Below are positions 19,687 through 28,559 of a DNA stretch of 64,000 bases, piece after piece (the first letter of the stretch is position 1; every line of letters starts with the position of its first letter). The DNA is taken from positions 2,356,001 to 2,420,000 of the forward strand of contig NZ_JAACJE010000001.1 in assembly GCF_010020825.1 (NCBI RefSeq), written 5' to 3'. This DNA is from Acidovorax sp. 210-6. GTDB taxonomy: Bacteria > Pseudomonadota > Gammaproteobacteria > Burkholderiales > Burkholderiaceae_C. The position numbers and the translations under genes are program-made. Below the pieces are notes generated by a model. The model did not search any database, had not been told where the DNA came from, and saw only the letters and a list, made by a program, of their open reading frames with translations.

Positions 19687-20688
19687 TCAGTGCAGCGTGG
19701 GAGAGGCCGGAGAATCCGACGGCTGCGCCACGGGCGCTGCCGTGAACAGGCTGGCAGCATCCACAGCGTCAAAGCGGTATTGCTGACCGCAGTATTCGCA
19801 ACCCACTTCAATATGGCCTTGCTCGGCCACGATGCCTTCGGCTTCGGCCTGGCCCAGGCCCTGGAGCATGCGGCCCACGCGCTCGCGTGAGCAGGTGCAC
19901 GCAAAGCGTGGGCCTTGCGCGCCCTGCAGGGGCTCGAAGCGCACCAGTTTTTCTTCCCAGAACAGCCGACGCAGGATGGTGTCGGCATCGAGCGTGAGGA
20001 GTTCCTCGCGCGTCAGGCTCGCGGCCAGGTGCGCAATCCGGTTGTAGTCCTCGTTGCGACCGATCTGGTCTTCGTTCTCGCTGTGGCTGAATGAGCCCGC
20101 CAGGTTGCCCTCGCCCTTGACCGGCATGCGCTGGATCAGCAGACCTGCGGCCACCTTGTCGTCGGCCGCCAGCACCAGCACGGTATCGAGCTGCTCGGAC
20201 TGCAGCATGTAGTGCTGCAGCACGTCGGACAGGCGCTCAAGCTTTTCGTGCTGGTCGCCGTGCAGCGGCACCACGCCTTGGTAAGGCTGCTGGCCCGGCA
20301 GGCGGTCTTTGGGATCCAGCGTGATGGCGCAGCGCCCGCCGCCATGCAGGTTGACCATCTGGCTCAGGCGCGCATCCTCGGGCACCTCACCCAGCACCGT
20401 GGCCGTGGCACGCAGGCTCAGGTCGGGCTGCACCTCGGCCACCGCCAACTTGATCGGGCCGTCGCCAAACACCTGCAACACCAAAGCACCATTGAACTTG
20501 ATGTTGGCCTCCATCAGCACGGCAGCAGCGGCCATTTCTCCCAGCAGCGCACGCACCGGCTCCGGGTACGGCCCAGTGGCCGTGTTGCCCGCGCGGCGTG
20601 CCAGGATCTCGCTCCAGGCATCGGTCAGGCGCACCAGCATGCCGCGCACGGGCAGGCCGTCGAAAAGAAACTTATGTAGTTCAGACAC
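19687..20688 (-). CDS. hslO: Redox-regulated chaperone Hsp33
   Basis: Holding chaperone activated by oxidation and unfolding in the cytoplasm. The 333-residue protein shows the N-terminal substrate domain (FLFDGLPVRG start) and the C-terminal zinc redox switch with CxC (FACTCSRE) and CxxC (GCEYCGQQYRFD). The start is a GTG at 20688-20686; I see no better upstream alternative. It is downstream of the gamma-carbonic anhydrase gene, in the same direction, 19 bp apart. Confidence 0.95.
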   Translation of the reverse strand: MSELHKFLFDGLPVRGMLVRLTDAWSEILARRAGNTATGPYPEPVRALLGEMAAAAVLMEANIKFNGALVLQVFGDGPIKLAVAEVQPDLSLRATATVLGEVPEDARLSQMVNLHGGGRCAITLDPKDRLPGQQPYQGVVPLHGDQHEKLERLSDVLQHYMLQSEQLDTVLVLAADDKVAAGLLIQRMPVKGEGNLAGSFSHSENEDQIGRNEDYNRIAHLAASLTREELLTLDADTILRRLFWEEKLVRFEPLQGAQGPRFACTCSRERVGRMLQGLGQAEAEGIVAEQGHIEVGCEYCGQQYRFDAVDAASLFTAAPVAQPSDSPASPTLH

Positions 20689-20707
20689 GAAGGGGTTCCA
20701 GAAAGGT

Positions 20708-21232
20708 TCAGCCGATCTTGCGCAGGCCGCTCTTGAAGCGGCGGGCGTTCTCGATGTAATGCAGCGCGCTCAGGCGCAGGCCCTCCATCTGCTCGGGCGT
20801 CAGTTGGCGCACCACCTTGGCAGGGCTGCCGATGATCATGGAGCCGTCGGGAAATTCCTTGCCCTCGGTCACCAGCGCACCAGCACCCACCAGGCAGTTC
20901 TTGCCGATCTTGGCACCATTGAGAATGACGGCACCAATGCCGATGAGCGATTCATCGCCGATGGTGCAGCCATGCAGCATGACCTGGTGGCCCACGGTCA
21001 CGCGCTCGCCCACCACCAGGGGCTTGCCGTAGTCGGCGTGCAGCACACTGGCGTCCTGGATGTTGGAGCCCGCGCCGATGGTGATGCTCTCGGTATCCCC
21101 GCGCACCACGGTGCCAAACCACACGCTGGCGTCCTCGCCCAGCACCACCCGGCCCATGACCTGGGCGCTGTCCGCCACCCAGCTACTGGCAGCCATCTGG
21201 GGCGCCACACCGTCGAGTTCGTAGATTGCCAT
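20708..21232 (-). CDS. Gamma-carbonic anhydrase family protein
   Basis: Left-handed beta-helix protein of 174 residues with repeated hexapeptide turns (for example [20 protein letters not shown]). The putative metal-binding His residues are in [18 protein letters not shown]. The family (YrdA/CaiE/CamH-like) is a trimer and some members hydrate CO2; activity here is not proved. I used the ATG at 21232, which starts MAIYELDG as in relatives, not an in-frame ATG 15 codons upstream. Confidence 0.9.
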   Translation of the reverse strand: MAIYELDGVAPQMAASSWVADSAQVMGRVVLGEDASVWFGTVVRGDTESITIGAGSNIQDASVLHADYGKPLVVGERVTVGHQVMLHGCTIGDESLIGIGAVILNGAKIGKNCLVGAGALVTEGKEFPDGSMIIGSPAKVVRQLTPEQMEGLRLSALHYIENARRFKSGLRKIG

Positions 21233-21438
21233 GTCCAGCACTCCCAAGCTGCCCTTGGTTACACAAAGCCCTGCCAACGGGCTTGGCAGCAGGGCCTAGA
21301 ATTGTAAGGATCACGCGCAACCCCGGCTGCGGGCAGGTTATGCAGGGCACTTTCTCGGCGACAGTCCCTTGGTGCCCACCATCTTTACAATCTGCGCCCT
21401 CCCGCACGCATCGCACCTCCCTCTTGGAAAGCCTTTTC

Positions 21439-22707
21439 ATGTCAAGCACCCCAGTTCCCGCCGGTCAAGCGACCACCTCGCAGGACGCCAGCCTGACATC
21501 CGTGGCGCTGATCGCGCGCCAGGCGATCGTGAACTCCCAGCACGTCGTCATCGGCTACGAGCTGTTCAACCGTTCGCGCTCAGGCCAGGCCCACACCGCC
21601 GCCAGCGATGTGGCGCTGGTGTTCACGGCCCTGTCGCACGCTGGTTCGGATGAGCTGGTCGGCAAGAAGCTCATCTTCGTCAATTGCACCCACGAGAGTC
21701 TGACCGGCGGCCACCTGGAGTTGGTCGACCCCGAGAAGGTGGTACTCGAAATCTCCCCGCTGGGCCATGCGGCCTCCGAGGAAGTGGCTGCGCGACTGCC
21801 CATCCTGCAAGGCCTGCGCGACCGCGGATTCCACCTGGCGTTCAACCATACGGTGCTGCAGTCGCCCTATGCAGCCTGGCTGCCCTTGGCCGACTACATC
21901 AAGTTCGATCTGTCGGTGCTGGCCCAGGACCAGCTGGCCGTACTCCTCAACTATGCCAACCGCCGCAGCCAAGCGGAGCTGATTGCCGAAAAGATCGAGA
22001 ACGCGCAACAGTACGACTTTGCATCCAGCCAGGGCGTGCAGATGTTTCAGGGCTATTGGTTTGCGCGCCCTTCCCTGGTGCAGACCAAGCTGGTGGCGCC
22101 GTCACAGGCGGCCATTCTGGAACTCATCAATCTGGTGCGCAAACAGGCCAGCACGGACGAGATCGAAGAAGTGCTCAAAAAGGACGCCGGCCTGGCCTTC
22201 AACCTCATGCGTCTCATCAACTCTGCAGGTTTGGGCATCTCGCGTGAGATCACTTCGTTCCGCCAGGCCGTCATGCTGCTGGGCCTGAAAAAGCTGTTCC
22301 GCTGGGCCGCATTGCTGCTGACGGCCTCGCGCGCCAACGGCACGCCATCGTCTGTGGGGCAGACCGCCGTCGTGCGCGGCCGCCTGATGGAGCTGCTGGC
22401 CCTGGAAACCGTCTCCCAGGAAGAGGCCGACGAGGCCTTTGTGGTTGGTATCTTTTCGCTGCTGGACGTCATGCTTCGCATGCCCATGGAAGAAGCGCTC
22501 GCTCTGTTGAGCGTTCCGGAAGCAGTGCGCGCCGCATTGCTGCACCGGGAGGGCTTTCTGGGCGATCTGCTCAAGCTGGCCGAGGCCTGTGAGTCCAGCG
22601 ATGACGACGCCTTCCACCATGCCGCCAGCACCTTGCACCTGAGCAGCGCACAGATCAATGGCGCCCACCTCCAAGCCCTGGCCTGGGCCGACCATGTGAC
22701 CGACTGA
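21439..22707 (+). CDS. EAL-HDOD signalling protein, tandem copy 1
   Basis: A 422-residue cytoplasmic regulator. The EAL-like domain (residues about 20-210) starts IARQAIVNSQHVVIGYELFNRS, so the usual EAL triplet reads ELF and most catalytic acidic residues are missing; c-di-GMP hydrolysis is unlikely. The HDOD domain (about 220-400) has LINLVRKQASTDEIEEVLKKD and LGLKKLFRWAALLL. Relatives such as CdgJ affect motility and c-di-GMP signalling without enzyme activity. An almost full-length paralogue follows 38 bp downstream. Confidence 0.9.
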   Translation: MSSTPVPAGQATTSQDASLTSVALIARQAIVNSQHVVIGYELFNRSRSGQAHTAASDVALVFTALSHAGSDELVGKKLIFVNCTHESLTGGHLELVDPEKVVLEISPLGHAASEEVAARLPILQGLRDRGFHLAFNHTVLQSPYAAWLPLADYIKFDLSVLAQDQLAVLLNYANRRSQAELIAEKIENAQQYDFASSQGVQMFQGYWFARPSLVQTKLVAPSQAAILELINLVRKQASTDEIEEVLKKDAGLAFNLMRLINSAGLGISREITSFRQAVMLLGLKKLFRWAALLLTASRANGTPSSVGQTAVVRGRLMELLALETVSQEEADEAFVVGIFSLLDVMLRMPMEEALALLSVPEAVRAALLHREGFLGDLLKLAEACESSDDDAFHHAASTLHLSSAQINGAHLQALAWADHVTD

Positions 22708-22745
22708 AGCGCCTAGAATTGAAGGGTTCCATCGACCCAAGCACC

Positions 22746-24017
22746 ATGTCCAGCACCCAAGAAGAATCCCCCTCCACGCCAGAGCTGCCGCCGGAAGACG
22801 GACTGGCCGCACTGATCGCCCGCCAGGCCATCGTGGATGAACACCGTGCCGTCTTTGGCTACGAGCTGTTTGACCGCACCACGGCGCTGGATTCGCACAC
22901 CGCCGCCAGCGATGCCGCACTGCTGTTCAACGCCTTGTCGCATGGCGGCGCAGAGGCCTTGGTGGGCAAGAAGCTGGTGTTCATCAACTGCACCCACGAA
23001 AGCCTGGCCAGCGGCCACCTGGAACTGGTGCATCCGGACAAGGTGGTGCTGGAGATTCCCCCGCTGCCGGACGGTGCCACCCCCGAAGACATCGAAGCCT
23101 GCGTGGTCCAGTTCGAGGCCTTGAACAAGCGCGGGTTCAAGCTGGCGTTCAACCAGAATGTGCTGCGCAAAGCGTATGCGTGCTGGTTGCCGCGCGCCGC
23201 TTACATCAAGCTGGACATGAAGGCCTTCAAGCCCGAGCTGGCGGCTCCCCTGGTCAAATTTGCCAGCACCAACAGCCAGGCCAAACTGGTGGCCGAAAAG
23301 GTGGAAACGGCCGAGCAGTACCAGCTCATGGCAGACCTGGGTGTCAAGCTGTTCCAGGGCTTCTGGTTTGCGCAGCCCTCGCTGGTGCAGACCAAAACGC
23401 TGCGGCCATCGCAGGCCATCATCATCCAGTTGATCAACCTGATCCGCAAACAGGCCAGCTCTTCCGAAATCGAGGATCTGCTCAAAAAGGATCCGACACT
23501 CTCGTTCAACCTGCTGCGCTTCATCAATTCCTCGGGCTTTGGTCTGCAGTGCGAAATCACCTCCTTCAAACATGCGGTGATGATCCTGGGCCTCAAAAAG
23601 CTGTTCCGCTGGGCAGCCCTGCTGCTGACCACCTCGCGCAACAGCGGATCGGCACCGGCCATAGGCACCACGGCGGTGGTGCGCGGGCGCCTGATGGAAC
23701 TGCTGGCGACCGAACTGCTGTCCCCCGAGGAATGCGACAACGCCTTTGTGGTCGGTGTGTTTTCGCTGCTCGACGCCATGCTGGGCATACCGCTGGACAA
23801 AGCCCTGGAATCCGTGGCGCTGCCCCAGCCCGTGATCGATGCCTTGCTGCACAACTCGGGCGTGTACGCCCCCTTCCTGGCATTGACCAAAGCCTGTGAG
23901 AGTGGCGACGAAGCCGCCTTTGCCCACAACACCGAGCTGCTGCACCTCTCCGGCCGCCAGGTCAACATGGCCCACCTGGAAGCGCTGGCCTGGGCCGACA
24001 GCCTGGAAGCCGCGTAA
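22746..24017 (+). CDS. EAL-HDOD signalling protein, tandem copy 2
   Basis: A 423-residue paralogue of the preceding gene, more than half identical by eye, with the same order of a degenerate EAL domain (GYELFDRT) and an HDOD domain (LINLIRKQASSSEIEDLLKKD, LGLKKLFRWAALLL). The N terminus (SSTQEESPSTPELPPEDG) differs. I used the ATG at 22746. Tandem duplication with both copies intact suggests paired or diverged signalling functions, or hetero-oligomers. Confidence 0.9.
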   Translation: MSSTQEESPSTPELPPEDGLAALIARQAIVDEHRAVFGYELFDRTTALDSHTAASDAALLFNALSHGGAEALVGKKLVFINCTHESLASGHLELVHPDKVVLEIPPLPDGATPEDIEACVVQFEALNKRGFKLAFNQNVLRKAYACWLPRAAYIKLDMKAFKPELAAPLVKFASTNSQAKLVAEKVETAEQYQLMADLGVKLFQGFWFAQPSLVQTKTLRPSQAIIIQLINLIRKQASSSEIEDLLKKDPTLSFNLLRFINSSGFGLQCEITSFKHAVMILGLKKLFRWAALLLTTSRNSGSAPAIGTTAVVRGRLMELLATELLSPEECDNAFVVGVFSLLDAMLGIPLDKALESVALPQPVIDALLHNSGVYAPFLALTKACESGDEAAFAHNTELLHLSGRQVNMAHLEALAWADSLEAA

Positions 24018-24028
24018 TCACTGCACAC

Positions 24029-24955
24029 TCACCCGCGTGGGTGGTGCTGCGCGTGCAACTGGCGCAGGCGCTCACGCGCCACATGGGTATAGATGGTGGT
24101 GGTGGAAATATCCGCATGCCCCAACAGCAACTGCACCACGCGCAGATCAGCCCCATGGTTGAGCAAATGGGTGGCAAAGGCATGGCGCAGCGTGTGGGGT
24201 GACAGCGGTGCGGTAATGCCCGCCAAGCCCGCGTACTTCTTGACCAGCATCCAGAACATCACGCGTGTCATGCCCGCCCCACGGGCAGTCACAAACAGGT
24301 CGTCAGTTTGCTGCCCGGCCAGTATGGCCGATCGCGCCTCCTGCAGATAGCGCTCCAGCCACTGGCGCGCCACCTCGCCAAAGGGCACCAGGCGCTCCTT
24401 GCTGCCCTTGCCCAGCACGCGCAGCACACCCTCGTTCATGCCCAGGTGCCAGGTCTTGAGCGCCACCAACTCCGACACCCGCAGTCCACTGGCGTACATC
24501 AGTTCCAGCATGGCACGGTCACGCAGGCCCAAGGGCGTGCCCACATCGGGCGCAGCCAGCAGGGCCTCCACCTGCGCTTGCGACAGCGTCTTGGGCACAC
24601 GCAAGGGCTGGCGCGCTGCCTGCAAGCGCAGCGTAGGGTCTTGCGCCACAAGGCGCTCGCGCAGCGCCCAGCCAAAAAATCGCTTGAACACCGTGAGCCG
24701 CCGGTTGGCCGTGGTGGCCCGGGTCTGCGCATGGCGATAGGCAAAGTACGCCTGCAAATCGGTCTCCTGCACCTGCAGCAGGCCCTTGCCGTGCGGTGCC
24801 AGCCAGCGCACGAGCGCGATCAGGTCACGCCGGTAGGCATCCAACGTATTGCGTGCCAGGCCCTCTTCGAGCCACAGCGCATCGGCAAAGGCGTCGATCT
24901 GCGATCCGTCGGGAATGCCAGAAAGGGCGGAGTCAGCGTGGGGCGTGGGCGGCAT
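24029..24955 (-). CDS. xerD: Site-specific tyrosine recombinase XerD
   Basis: With XerC, resolves chromosome dimers at dif during division. The 308-residue protein has an N-terminal SAM-like core-binding domain and the full catalytic set: Arg159 (SGLRVSEL), Lys183 (GKGSKERL), His254 and Arg257 (PHTLRHAFATH), His280 (LLGHADIST) and Tyr289 (TIYTHV). It converges with the EAL-HDOD pair. No attachment site or cargo is nearby, so it is the housekeeping recombinase rather than a phage integrase. Confidence 0.93.
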   Translation of the reverse strand: MPPTPHADSALSGIPDGSQIDAFADALWLEEGLARNTLDAYRRDLIALVRWLAPHGKGLLQVQETDLQAYFAYRHAQTRATTANRRLTVFKRFFGWALRERLVAQDPTLRLQAARQPLRVPKTLSQAQVEALLAAPDVGTPLGLRDRAMLELMYASGLRVSELVALKTWHLGMNEGVLRVLGKGSKERLVPFGEVARQWLERYLQEARSAILAGQQTDDLFVTARGAGMTRVMFWMLVKKYAGLAGITAPLSPHTLRHAFATHLLNHGADLRVVQLLLGHADISTTTIYTHVARERLRQLHAQHHPRG

Positions 24956-25012
24956 ACAAAAGCAAGTTGCGCTATTCTGCCTTTTTTCACTCAACAGACA
25001 GGAGACAAAACA

Positions 25013-25972
25013 ATGCGCTGGATTCAGAAAATCAGCTTGTGTCTGGGACTGGGGGCCGTCGCCATGGCCTCGGTGACCCACGCCCAACAACAGCAGTTTG
25101 TCAACGTGCTCACGGGCGGCCAAAGCGGCGTGTACTACCCGCTCGGGGTAGCACTGTCGCAGGTGTATGCCAAGTCCATTCCCAATGCACGCGCCACTGC
25201 GCAGGTGACCAAGGCTTCGGCCGAGAACCTCAATCTGCTGCAGGCCGGGCGCGGTGAGCTGGCCTTCACCCTGGGCGATGCACTGTCCGATGCCTGGAAG
25301 GGCGACGCCGAGGCCGGTTTCCCCAAAAAGCTGGACAAGTTGCGGGGCCTTTCCGCCACCTACAACAACTACATCCAGATCGTGGCCAATGCCGACGCAG
25401 GCATCAAGACGCTGGCCGATCTCAAGGGCAAGCGCATTTCGGTGGGCGCGGCCAAGTCGGGCACAGAACTCAACGCGCGCGCCATTTTCAAGGCCGCCGG
25501 CATGAGCTACGCCGATCTGGCCAAGGTGGAATACCTGCCCTTTGGCGAGTCGGTGGAACTGATCAAGAACCGCCAGCTTGACGCCACGCTGCAGTCGGCG
25601 GGCCTGGGCGTGGCCTCCATCCGTGACCTGGCCACAGCCGTCAAGATCGTGGTGGTTCCGGTACCTGCCGATGTGGTGGCCAAGGTGGGTGATGCGGCCT
25701 ACCAAGGCGCGGTGATTCCAGCCAATACCTACACGGGCCAGACGCAGGACGTACCCACGGCCGCCATTCCCAACTTTCTGGTGACGCACAGTGGTGTCTC
25801 CGACGAGCTGGCCTACCAGATGGCCAAGCAGATGTACGAGAACCTGGACACACTGCACGCCGCCCACAATGCCGCGAAGGCCATTGCACGCGACAACGCC
25901 ATCAAGGGCATGCCCGTGCCGTTGCACCCAGGTGCGGAGCGCTATTACAAGGAAGTGGGGCTGATCAAGTAA
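25013..25972 (+). CDS. TAXI family TRAP transporter solute-binding protein
   Basis: Periplasmic binding protein of 319 residues that delivers a small acid to the TRAP permease. An N-terminal signal peptide (MRWIQKISLCLGLGAVAMAS to THAQ) is cleaved near residue 24. The mature part shows the TAXI motifs LTGGQSGVYYPLG, TKASAENLNLLQAG and KGKRISVGAAKSGTE. AGGAG precedes the ATG by 7-8 bases. The ligand is unknown; TAXI proteins have been linked to glutamate, 2-oxoglutarate and other dicarboxylates. Confidence 0.93.
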   Translation: MRWIQKISLCLGLGAVAMASVTHAQQQQFVNVLTGGQSGVYYPLGVALSQVYAKSIPNARATAQVTKASAENLNLLQAGRGELAFTLGDALSDAWKGDAEAGFPKKLDKLRGLSATYNNYIQIVANADAGIKTLADLKGKRISVGAAKSGTELNARAIFKAAGMSYADLAKVEYLPFGESVELIKNRQLDATLQSAGLGVASIRDLATAVKIVVVPVPADVVAKVGDAAYQGAVIPANTYTGQTQDVPTAAIPNFLVTHSGVSDELAYQMAKQMYENLDTLHAAHNAAKAIARDNAIKGMPVPLHPGAERYYKEVGLIK

Positions 25973-25991
25973 GCAACCCCAGCGAGCCCCT

Positions 25992-26050
25992 CCCCCCGGC
26001 GCATCCCCCTGCCGGGGGGCTCCCATGGAAACGGCCCTGTCAGAGCCGTT
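25992..26050 (+). promoter_or_regulatory. Two hairpins between the TAXI and TRAP genes
   Basis: A perfect 9-bp GC stem CCCCCCGGC (25992-26000) / GCCGGGGGG (26011-26019) is followed by AACGGC (26030-26035) / GCCGTT (26045-26050) with a weak T-rich end. They may attenuate read-through so that the binding protein is made in excess over the permease; this is inferred from the layout. Confidence 0.55.
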
Positions 26051-26076
26051 CTTTGTCTTGACTTCAAGAGACGCCG

Positions 26077-28122
26077 ATGACCGCTGCGCCCCCAACGCAA
26101 CCCGACAGCCATGGCTCCCCACTGCGCGGTGCGCTGTTCGGGGTGGCCATCCTTTTTTCAAGCTATCAGCTCTGGATGGCAGCCTTCCATCCGCTGTCCA
26201 GCCAGGTGATCCGTGCCATCCATGTGGGCTTTGTGCTGCTCATGGTATTTGCGCTGTCGCCCCCCTTCAAAAACGCATCGCCCACCCTGGCACGCTGGGG
26301 CCGGATCCTGGGCTGGGTGCTGGGGATCACAGGCTTTGTTTTCAGCCTGTACCACTGGGTGTACGAGGCCAACCTGACGCAGCGCGCAGGTGAGCTCATC
26401 CCCATGGACTGGGTCGTTGGCGTAACGCTGGTGCTCCTGGTCTTCGAGGCCGCGCGCCGCGCCATGGGCTGGGGGCTGCCGCTGATCTGCGCGACGTTCC
26501 TGCTGTATGCGTTGTTCGGCCAACACCTGCCGGGCATGCTGGCACACAGGGGCTTTGGCATCGACCAGATCGTGAGCACGTTGGCCTTTGGCACCGAAGG
26601 CATCTACGGCACGCCCACGTATGTGTCATCCAGCTACATCTTCCTGTTCATCCTGTTCGGTGCCTTTCTGGAACAGGCGGGCATGATCCGCCTGTTCAAC
26701 GACTTTGCGCTGGGCACCGTGGGCCACACGCGCGGCGGCCCGGCCAAGGTGTCGGTGATTTCATCGGCGCTGATGGGCACCATCAACGGCTCGGGCGTGG
26801 CCAACGTGGTCACCACCGGCCAGTTCACCATTCCGCTGATGAAGCGCTTTGGTTACAGCCCCGCGTTTGCGGGCGGCGTGGAAGCCACAGCGAGCATGGG
26901 CGGGCAGATCATGCCGCCGGTGATGGGCGCCGTCGCATTCATCATGGCAGAAACGATCAATGTGCCCTATGTGGACATCGTCAAGGCCGCCGTCATCCCA
27001 GCCATTCTGTACTTCTTCACCGCCTTCTGGATGGTGCACCTGGAAGCTGGGCGCAAGGGCCTGATGGGCCTGCCCAAGGACGAATGCCCCAACCCCTGGA
27101 CGGCCGTGCGCGAGCGCTGGTACCTGCTGCTGCCGCTGGCCGGGCTGGTGGCGCTGCTGTTCTCCGGCTACACGCCCATGTTCTCGGGCACGGTGGGGCT
27201 GGCGCTCACGGTGGTGTTGATCTTTGGCGCGGCCGTCATCAGCGGGGTCAAGGGTCTCACGCTGCGTGGCTTGTTCTGGGTGCTGCTGGGCCTGGCCTGT
27301 GGGGGGTTCTTTCACTTTGGCGTGGGCACCTTCATGGTGGTCGTCGCGTTGCTGGTGGCATTGACCTACATCCGCCGCACCGGGCAGGATGCCCGCCAAC
27401 TGGCCGTGACCGCCCTGGCCGACGGCGCCCGCCACGCGCTGCCCGTGGCCATTGCCTGCGCGCTGGTGGGGGTGATCATCGGTGTCATCAACCTCACCGG
27501 CGTGGCGGCCGAACTGGGCGGGCGCATCATCGCGGTGGGCGAGAAAAGCCTGTTCCTGGCGCTGTTCCTGACCATGGTCACCTGCCTGGTGCTGGGCATG
27601 GGCATTCCCACCATTCCCAACTACATCATCACCAGCTCGCTCGCCGCGCCGGTGCTGCTGCAACTGGGCGTGCCGCTGATCGTCTCGCACATGTTTGTCT
27701 TCTACTTCGGCATCATGGCCGACCTGACGCCGCCTGTGGCCCTGGCAGCCTTTGCCGCGGCGCCCATCGCACGCGAGTCCGGGCTCAAGATCGGGCTGCA
27801 GGCGGTGCGCATCGCCATTGCGGGCTTCATCGTTCCCTACATGGCCGTGTACAGCCCTGCACTCATGCTGCAGGGCGGCGACTGGCTGGCCACCGCCTGG
27901 GTGGTGTTCAAGGCGCTGGTGGCCATCGGCATGTGGGGCGCGGGTGCCATCGGCTTCCTGCTGGGGCCGCTGAACTGGCTGGAGCGCTGTGTGGCCATCG
28001 GTTCGGCCAGCTTCCTGGTGGTAGCCGTGCCGCTGACGGACGAAATCGGTCTGGCGGCGGTCTCCCTGTTCCTGGTCTGGCATGTCTGGCGCAAGCGCCA
28101 GCGGGCCGCGCAGCCGGCCTGA
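26077..28122 (+). CDS. TRAP transporter 4TM/12TM fused permease
   Basis: Inner-membrane symporter subunit of 681 residues in which the small (DctQ-like) and large (DctM-like) subunits are fused, as usual with TAXI systems. Many hydrophobic segments are visible. DctM signatures include GGPAKVSVISSALMGTINGSG and ATASMGGQIMPPVMGAVAFIMAE in two inverted halves. It lies between its binding protein and a DUF1850 gene, forming a complete TAXI-TRAP cassette. Confidence 0.95.
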   Translation: MTAAPPTQPDSHGSPLRGALFGVAILFSSYQLWMAAFHPLSSQVIRAIHVGFVLLMVFALSPPFKNASPTLARWGRILGWVLGITGFVFSLYHWVYEANLTQRAGELIPMDWVVGVTLVLLVFEAARRAMGWGLPLICATFLLYALFGQHLPGMLAHRGFGIDQIVSTLAFGTEGIYGTPTYVSSSYIFLFILFGAFLEQAGMIRLFNDFALGTVGHTRGGPAKVSVISSALMGTINGSGVANVVTTGQFTIPLMKRFGYSPAFAGGVEATASMGGQIMPPVMGAVAFIMAETINVPYVDIVKAAVIPAILYFFTAFWMVHLEAGRKGLMGLPKDECPNPWTAVRERWYLLLPLAGLVALLFSGYTPMFSGTVGLALTVVLIFGAAVISGVKGLTLRGLFWVLLGLACGGFFHFGVGTFMVVVALLVALTYIRRTGQDARQLAVTALADGARHALPVAIACALVGVIIGVINLTGVAAELGGRIIAVGEKSLFLALFLTMVTCLVLGMGIPTIPNYIITSSLAAPVLLQLGVPLIVSHMFVFYFGIMADLTPPVALAAFAAAPIARESGLKIGLQAVRIAIAGFIVPYMAVYSPALMLQGGDWLATAWVVFKALVAIGMWGAGAIGFLLGPLNWLERCVAIGSASFLVVAVPLTDEIGLAAVSLFLVWHVWRKRQRAAQPA

Positions 28123-28130
28123 CACAGCAC

Positions 28131-28541
28131 ATGCCAGCCCTGGGCCTGTGCCTCGCACTTGCGGCATCTGCGGCAGCGCCGGTGTTCGTGCCCGGCACGC
28201 AGTTCACCCTGGCCTGGACGCATTCCATCGAAAAAGTGCGCTGGGAGGAGGACTACGCCGTACTACCCGCCCCTGCGCCCGGCGCGGCGCCGGTACTGCA
28301 GGCCACGGCGGCGCGTGTGCAAGGCTCGGCCGCAGGCATGGAGCCGCCGCCCGGCGCACGCCTGCGCGGCGGCTGGTACCACTACCACCCTGCGCAGACC
28401 ACCCACACCGAGCTGACCCTGACGCGCTCGGAGTTCACGGCCGACTACGAACTCTGCCCGCAAGGCGCCTGCCAGCCCCTGGGGTACTGGCTGACATCCG
28501 ACGGCCACACCACGCGCCTGTGGGCCTGCGCGGCCTCCTGA
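28131..28541 (+). CDS. DUF1850 domain protein of the TRAP cluster
   Basis: A 136-residue protein starting with a short hydrophobic segment (LGLCLALAASAAAP), probably a signal. DUF1850 features are FTLAWTHSIEKVRWEEDY and GGWYHYHP. The family is found almost only beside TAXI-type TRAP permeases, where its role is unknown. The ATG is 8 bp after the permease stop, so the two are co-transcribed. Confidence 0.88.
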   Translation: MPALGLCLALAASAAAPVFVPGTQFTLAWTHSIEKVRWEEDYAVLPAPAPGAAPVLQATAARVQGSAAGMEPPPGARLRGGWYHYHPAQTTHTELTLTRSEFTADYELCPQGACQPLGYWLTSDGHTTRLWACAAS

Positions 28542-28559
28542 CCACTCTCTGCCCACACC

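Noticed and set aside
24029-24955. Integrase of a mobile island
   Set aside because: The sequence matches XerD and there is no attachment repeat, tRNA target or cargo beside it.
24029-26161. Single minus-strand frame of about 710 codons running from the TAXI region into xerD
   Set aside because: Only the last 308 codons (xerD) show family sequence; the upstream part is antisense to the TAXI gene.
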